Assembly: GCA_023474015.1 (NCBI GenBank) | Contig: JAMCYN010000115.1 | Span: forward strand, 1 to 8,335 | DNA length: 8,335 nt | Direction of reading: 5' to 3' | Origin: Armatimonadota bacterium | Lineage (GTDB): Bacteria > Armatimonadota > UBA5829 | Shown here: piece by piece, positions 6,253-8,335 of the stretch | Layout: each line of letters begins with the position of its first letter | Position numbering within the stretch: position 1 is the first letter of the stretch | The notes under the pieces: model-generated | Database searches by the model: none | Seen by the model: only the letters and a program-made list of their open reading frames with translations | Told to the model about the DNA's origin: nothing | Position numbers and translations under genes: made by a program

Positions 6253-7503
6253 CTAGAACTTAGCCGCTATGCCTGTCGCCCACTGGCTCAGGCCGTGCTG
6301 AGGCGGACCGCCGCTCGTGGAGTTTATCGCGTACTCCAGCTTCCACTGGACCAGGTCGGTAAGCGCGTAGTTCAGCCCAATCGACGTGCGTTTGTAGGAG
6401 TTGACGGCGACCGGGCTCTTCGCTAGCTTGGCGAGCGTGTTCCCGCCGAGGTCGGTCACGCTGTATCGCGCGGCTCCATAGAACTTCTGGCTCAGTCTGA
6501 CTAGGCCCTCCGCGAACCAATAACCGCCGTTTCTGTCCGAGGCGCCGGTTGCGTCGTCGTTGAACCGGCCGTAGGTTGCGCCCAGCATCAGCGGTGGAAG
6601 CTTGCCCGTGGGGATAAGCGGACGAATGCCGGTGGGACCGAAATTGTAGCGAAGGTCAAGTTCCCAAAGATTCCTCTGCCAACTGGTGGCCCCTGTGGGC
6701 GCGGTATTGATCTCCGCGACGGCGATGGCCGAGCTGTCGTTCGCGCCGAGGCTGCCAGTAGTGAAATAGCTTGCCGAGGCAAACAGGTTGCCGGGGAGCG
6801 GAACCCCGATCTTAGCGTTTACCGGCAGTCCCGCGCTCGGTCTGGTGGTAACCCCCTTGGGCCCATTGACGAAGCCGATCTCGTATAGAGGCGCTTTAGC
6901 AGAGGCGCCCAACCGGCCAAGCGTGGCAAGACCGACCCCGTAACCCGAAACGTGGGATACGGAATTAGTGACCAGCATATTCTCGACAGGGTTGTCCACC
7001 CAGGTCTCCTGGCCCACATCGATCTTGCGCTGGCCGAGGCGAAGGGTGTTGGTTGGCTTCGGAAACCCGCTATAGTCCACGTAGAAGTAGTCGACGCCGA
7101 CCGTGTTGGCATTGCTTACGCTCAGACGGTTCACGACCGTGACGTTCTTCGCCGGGTTGAACGTGAACCGCAGCTTGGCATCGGGGATGTCGGTGCTCCA
7201 GTGGGGGAAAGCGCCCTGCTTGCCGGTGCCGAAGAGGCCGAGGAATATCCGGCCGTCGATCTTGAGCTTGGAGCCCTTGAGCGCCGTGGTGACTGTCGGC
7301 GCGCTCGTCTCCTGAGTTTTCTTGGATTCATCGAGCCTCTTCTCGAGATCAGCCAGTCTGTTCTTCAGTGCGTCCATCTCGGAAAGCTGCTGCTTGATCT
7401 GTTGCACTTCGGCCTGCACGTCTATTTGTGCCTGCGCCAGGCCCGGCCGTGGGCAAAGCAGAGTTACCGCCGCGAGCACGGCCATCAGTAGTCTTGTATT
7501 CAT
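6253..7503 (-). CDS. Outer-membrane porin with N-terminal coiled coil, possibly phosphate-selective
   Basis: A 416-residue predicted outer-membrane beta-barrel. Residues 1-25 are a signal peptide with an AQA cleavage site. Residues 27-63 form a heptad-rich coiled coil (VQQIKQQLSEMDALKNRLADLEKRL), as in OprO/OprP-type and other trimeric porins. From about 78 the chain alternates short amphipathic strands with Gly/Asn/Pro turns (for example LKIDGRIFLGLF, AKLRFTFNP, DYFYVDYSGF, TLRLGQRKIDVG, ELDLRYNF) and ends in Phe416 after 'WATGIAAKF', the signal recognised by the Bam complex. ATG 7503 has an excellent SD (GGGAGGT, 5 nt away). It is the first gene of a porin-pstS unit, which suggests phosphate or another anion as solute; that specificity is inferred from context. 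Distinct OprP arginine-ladder residues cannot be assigned by eye. Confidence 0.85.
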   Translation of the reverse strand: MNTRLLMAVLAAVTLLCPRPGLAQAQIDVQAEVQQIKQQLSEMDALKNRLADLEKRLDESKKTQETSAPTVTTALKGSKLKIDGRIFLGLFGTGKQGAFPHWSTDIPDAKLRFTFNPAKNVTVVNRLSVSNANTVGVDYFYVDYSGFPKPTNTLRLGQRKIDVGQETWVDNPVENMLVTNSVSHVSGYGVGLATLGRLGASAKAPLYEIGFVNGPKGVTTRPSAGLPVNAKIGVPLPGNLFASASYFTTGSLGANDSSAIAVAEINTAPTGATSWQRNLWELDLRYNFGPTGIRPLIPTGKLPPLMLGATYGRFNDDATGASDRNGGYWFAEGLVRLSQKFYGAARYSVTDLGGNTLAKLAKSPVAVNSYKRTSIGLNYALTDLVQWKLEYAINSTSGGPPQHGLSQWATGIAAKF

Positions 7504-7530
7504 GCATTACCTCCCAAAGTTTTTCGTTTC

Positions 7531-7542
7531 CAAGCGCGCTTG
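7531..7542. promoter_or_regulatory. 12-bp perfect palindrome in the porin leader
   Basis: CAAGCGCGCTTG is self-complementary over all 12 bp and lies 27 bp upstream of the porin start codon. It could be an operator half-site pair or a chance GC-rich palindrome. No second copy is visible at the pstS, larA or STN promoters, so a shared regulator is not supported. Confidence 0.3.
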
Positions 7543-7549
7543 CCATCGG

Positions 7550-7579
7550 AGGAGTTATATTCATGTTGTCGAACCTCCT
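7550..7579 (-). promoter_or_regulatory. Leader hairpin covering a second Shine-Dalgarno upstream of the porin gene
   Basis: On the minus strand AGGAGGTT (7579-7572) can pair with AACTCCT (7556-7550): seven base pairs with one bulged G and a 15-nt loop that contains an ATG (7564). The AGGAGG is itself an ideal SD, 9 nt before that ATG, which opens an out-of-frame reading frame running across the porin start. The CCTCC of the distal arm could instead pair with the porin SD (GGGAGGT, 7515-7509). A possible -10 (TATAAC, 7559-7554) overlaps this structure; if it is the real promoter, the upstream SD is never transcribed. Confidence 0.3.
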
Positions 7580-7628
7580 GCGTTCGGCTCGGCGCTTCAT
7601 CGTGTATATGGTAAGCGAGCAAGATTAA
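7563..7628 (+). CDS. Possible 21-codon small ORF, unsupported function
   Basis: ATG at 7563 is preceded by GGAGGAG (7548-7554) with an 8-nt spacer, an unusually good SD for a chance event. The peptide, MLSNLLRSARRFIVYMVSEQD, is basic and hydrophobic. No plus-strand promoter is visible upstream, and GGAGGAG is simply the other strand of the CTCCTCC arm of the leader hairpin, so the SD may be a by-product of that inverted repeat. No family recognised; probably not a gene. Confidence 0.15.
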   Translation: MLSNLLRSARRFIVYMVSEQD

Positions 7629-7648
7629 GGGAATGTGAGGCGCGTGCT

Positions 7649-7786
7649 ATGGCACAGTTAATTATTGACTCGCTCCAGCCTATTGACTTGCCGACAAGCG
7701 TGACCTATGATGGTGTTACCGTGCTATCCGCCCGCGGGGAGCCGGCACGACTAACATCAGACGACTCGATGAAAGAGAGAAACTAA
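7649..7786 (+). CDS. Possible 45-residue small ORF coupled to the DUF4412-like gene
   Basis: ATG at 7649 follows GAGG (7637-7640) with an 8-nt spacer. Its TAA stop (7784-7786) overlaps the next gene's ATG by one base (TAATG), the arrangement expected for translational coupling. Against it, the best promoter for the downstream gene (7683-7711) lies inside this frame, so the main transcript would lack the start codon. The peptide (opens MAQLIIDSLQPIDLPTSV) matches no family I know. Recorded as a candidate only. Confidence 0.2.
   Translation: MAQLIIDSLQPIDLPTSVTYDGVTVLSARGEPARLTSDDSMKERN
7663..7688. repeat. Direct repeat TATTGACT, 18-bp period
   Basis: TATTGACT occurs at 7663-7670 and 7681-7688. 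The second copy contains the -35 hexamer (TTGACT) of the promoter at 7683-7711; the first sits where an activator could bind. The 18-bp period differs from the 11-bp period of known Pho boxes, so I do not call it one. Confidence 0.35.
7683..7711 (+). promoter_or_regulatory. Strong housekeeping-type promoter of the DUF4412-like gene
   Basis: TTGACT (7683-7688), a spacer of exactly 17 bp, and TATGAT (7706-7711): each hexamer is 5 of 6 to consensus. Transcription would begin near 7718, giving a leader of about 68 nt. That leader can fold a GC-rich structure with CGTGC (7720-7724) and GCACG (7745-7749) as outer stem. This is the best promoter match in the window. Confidence 0.65.
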
Positions 7787-8335
7787 TGCAAACAAGAACA
7801 GCTACAATGTTTCGGTGGTTCGCCACACTGATACTCTGCCTCGCACTGGGATGCGGAGTCTGTCTCGCCGCTGATTTCAGCGCTGACTTGAACCAGTCCA
7901 TCGGAAAGATGAAGATGAGCGGCAAGGTGTATGTCAGCGGCCAGAAAATGAGACAGGACCTTTCGATGGGCGCGACCAAGCACATAGTCATAGTCCGGGG
8001 CGATAAGGGCTTGGTCTACATGCTCCAGCCCAGCGCCAAGCAGTATATGAAAATGCAGGGTGTTAAGGGCGAATTAGGCATGAATAACCCGAAGGCTATG
8101 GACGAGCTCAAGAAATCGGCCACCCAAAAAAGACTCGGCACAGAGAATGTGAGCGGATATTCTTGCGCGAAGTCGCTGTTCACGTTCAAGGACAAGACCA
8201 AAGGTTCACTCACGCTTTGGACTGCGTCGAGGCTCGGGGGTCACCCGATCAAGACGCAAATGAAGACTTCACGCGGCAACGTCCTGATGGAATATAAGAA
8301 CATTAAGGTGGGGCGGCAGTCCGCCTCGCTTTTCG
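7786..8335 (+). CDS. Exported DUF4412-like protein, 3' end beyond the window
   Basis: An open frame of 183 codons that continues past the right edge. A signal peptide covers about residues 1-28 (Arg-rich start, hydrophobic 11-27, cleavage near CLA-A); a Cys sits near the core but the lipobox is poor, so a soluble periplasmic protein is more likely than a lipoprotein. The mature part has the pattern of DUF4412 and related LolA-like beta-sheet proteins: GKVYVSGQKMRQDL (46-59), IVIVRGDKGLVYML (67-80), PSAKQYMKM (82-90), then a Met/Lys-rich linker, TENVSGYSCAKSLF (119-132) and LTLWTASRLGGHPIKTQM (142-159). Family role is unknown; LolA-like proteins bind acyl chains or lipoproteins in the periplasm. 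The SD is weak (GAGAG). It is transcribed away from the porin-pstS unit from a strong promoter. Confidence 0.7.
   Translation, partial: MQTRTATMFRWFATLILCLALGCGVCLAADFSADLNQSIGKMKMSGKVYVSGQKMRQDLSMGATKHIVIVRGDKGLVYMLQPSAKQYMKMQGVKGELGMNNPKAMDELKKSATQKRLGTENVSGYSCAKSLFTFKDKTKGSLTLWTASRLGGHPIKTQMKTSRGNVLMEYKNIKVGRQSASLF

Noticed and set aside
6952..7491. 179-codon plus-strand open frame
   Set aside because: It lies opposite the porin signal peptide, coiled coil and first strands. Its leucine-rich look reflects the complement of the coiled-coil codons.
7349..7564. 71-codon minus-strand frame starting at ATG 7564
   Set aside because: It has a fine SD but runs out of frame through the porin gene, so most of it is a shadow. 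Kept only as a possible regulatory start in the leader finding.
7663..7688. TATTGACT direct repeat as a Pho box controlling the porin-pstS unit
   Set aside because: The 18-bp period and the sequence do not match the 11-bp-period Pho boxes known from Proteobacteria, Firmicutes or Cyanobacteria, and it is closer to the divergent gene.

Overview
The window comes from a diderm bacterium: it encodes an outer-membrane porin with a coiled-coil stalk and a C-terminal Phe, and probably a secretin/TonB-type (STN) protein. Coding DNA is moderately GC-rich, most genes have Shine-Dalgarno (SD) leaders, and the recognisable promoters look like the housekeeping sigma factor type. The gene mix (RsbRD-type N-terminus joined to GAF-GAF-PP2C, LarA, a short LplA-like ligase, PstS plus porin, a DUF4412-like protein) would fit an environmental lineage such as Armatimonadota. 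No rRNA or marker gene is present, so that placement is only a guess.

Layout. Positions 1-271 (minus) hold the start of an exported STN-domain protein whose 3' part lies outside the window. Positions 272-742 form a divergent intergenic region with a perfect 12-bp-arm palindrome just ahead of the STN gene and a consensus -10 box ahead of a plus-strand gene. Positions 743-3001 (plus) encode a multidomain PP2C-type serine phosphatase (RsbU/SpoIIE class) with an RsbRD-like N-terminus and two GAF-like sensor domains. Its 3' end overlaps, tail to tail by 70 bp, the 3' end of a lipoate/biotin-ligase-family gene (2932-3594, minus). That gene follows a LarA-family nickel-dependent racemase gene (3657-4934, minus) and the two may share a transcript. 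Positions 4935-5141 hold an extended -10 promoter for larA and a compact cluster of hairpins and a tandem repeat. Positions 5142-7503 (minus) are a porin-pstS unit for phosphate capture, with an intercistronic hairpin. Positions 7504-7785 are a second divergent regulatory region. A DUF4412-like exported protein starts at 7786 and runs off the right edge.

How the genes work together. The clearest functional unit is porin followed by PstS: solute, probably phosphate, passes the outer membrane through the porin and is bound in the periplasm by PstS. The PstCAB permease is not in the window. The phosphatase is a signalling output protein whose anti-sigma/anti-anti-sigma partners are also not here. 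LarA and the ligase are metabolic proteins with no visible link beyond strand and proximity. I see no mobile element, CRISPR array, tRNA, rRNA or clear intrinsic terminator. I also find no convincing novel multi-gene system; the items most worth a second look are regulatory or structural: the 303-328 palindrome, the 5047-5129 repeat cluster, the antisense gene overlap, and the crowded 7504-7785 leader.
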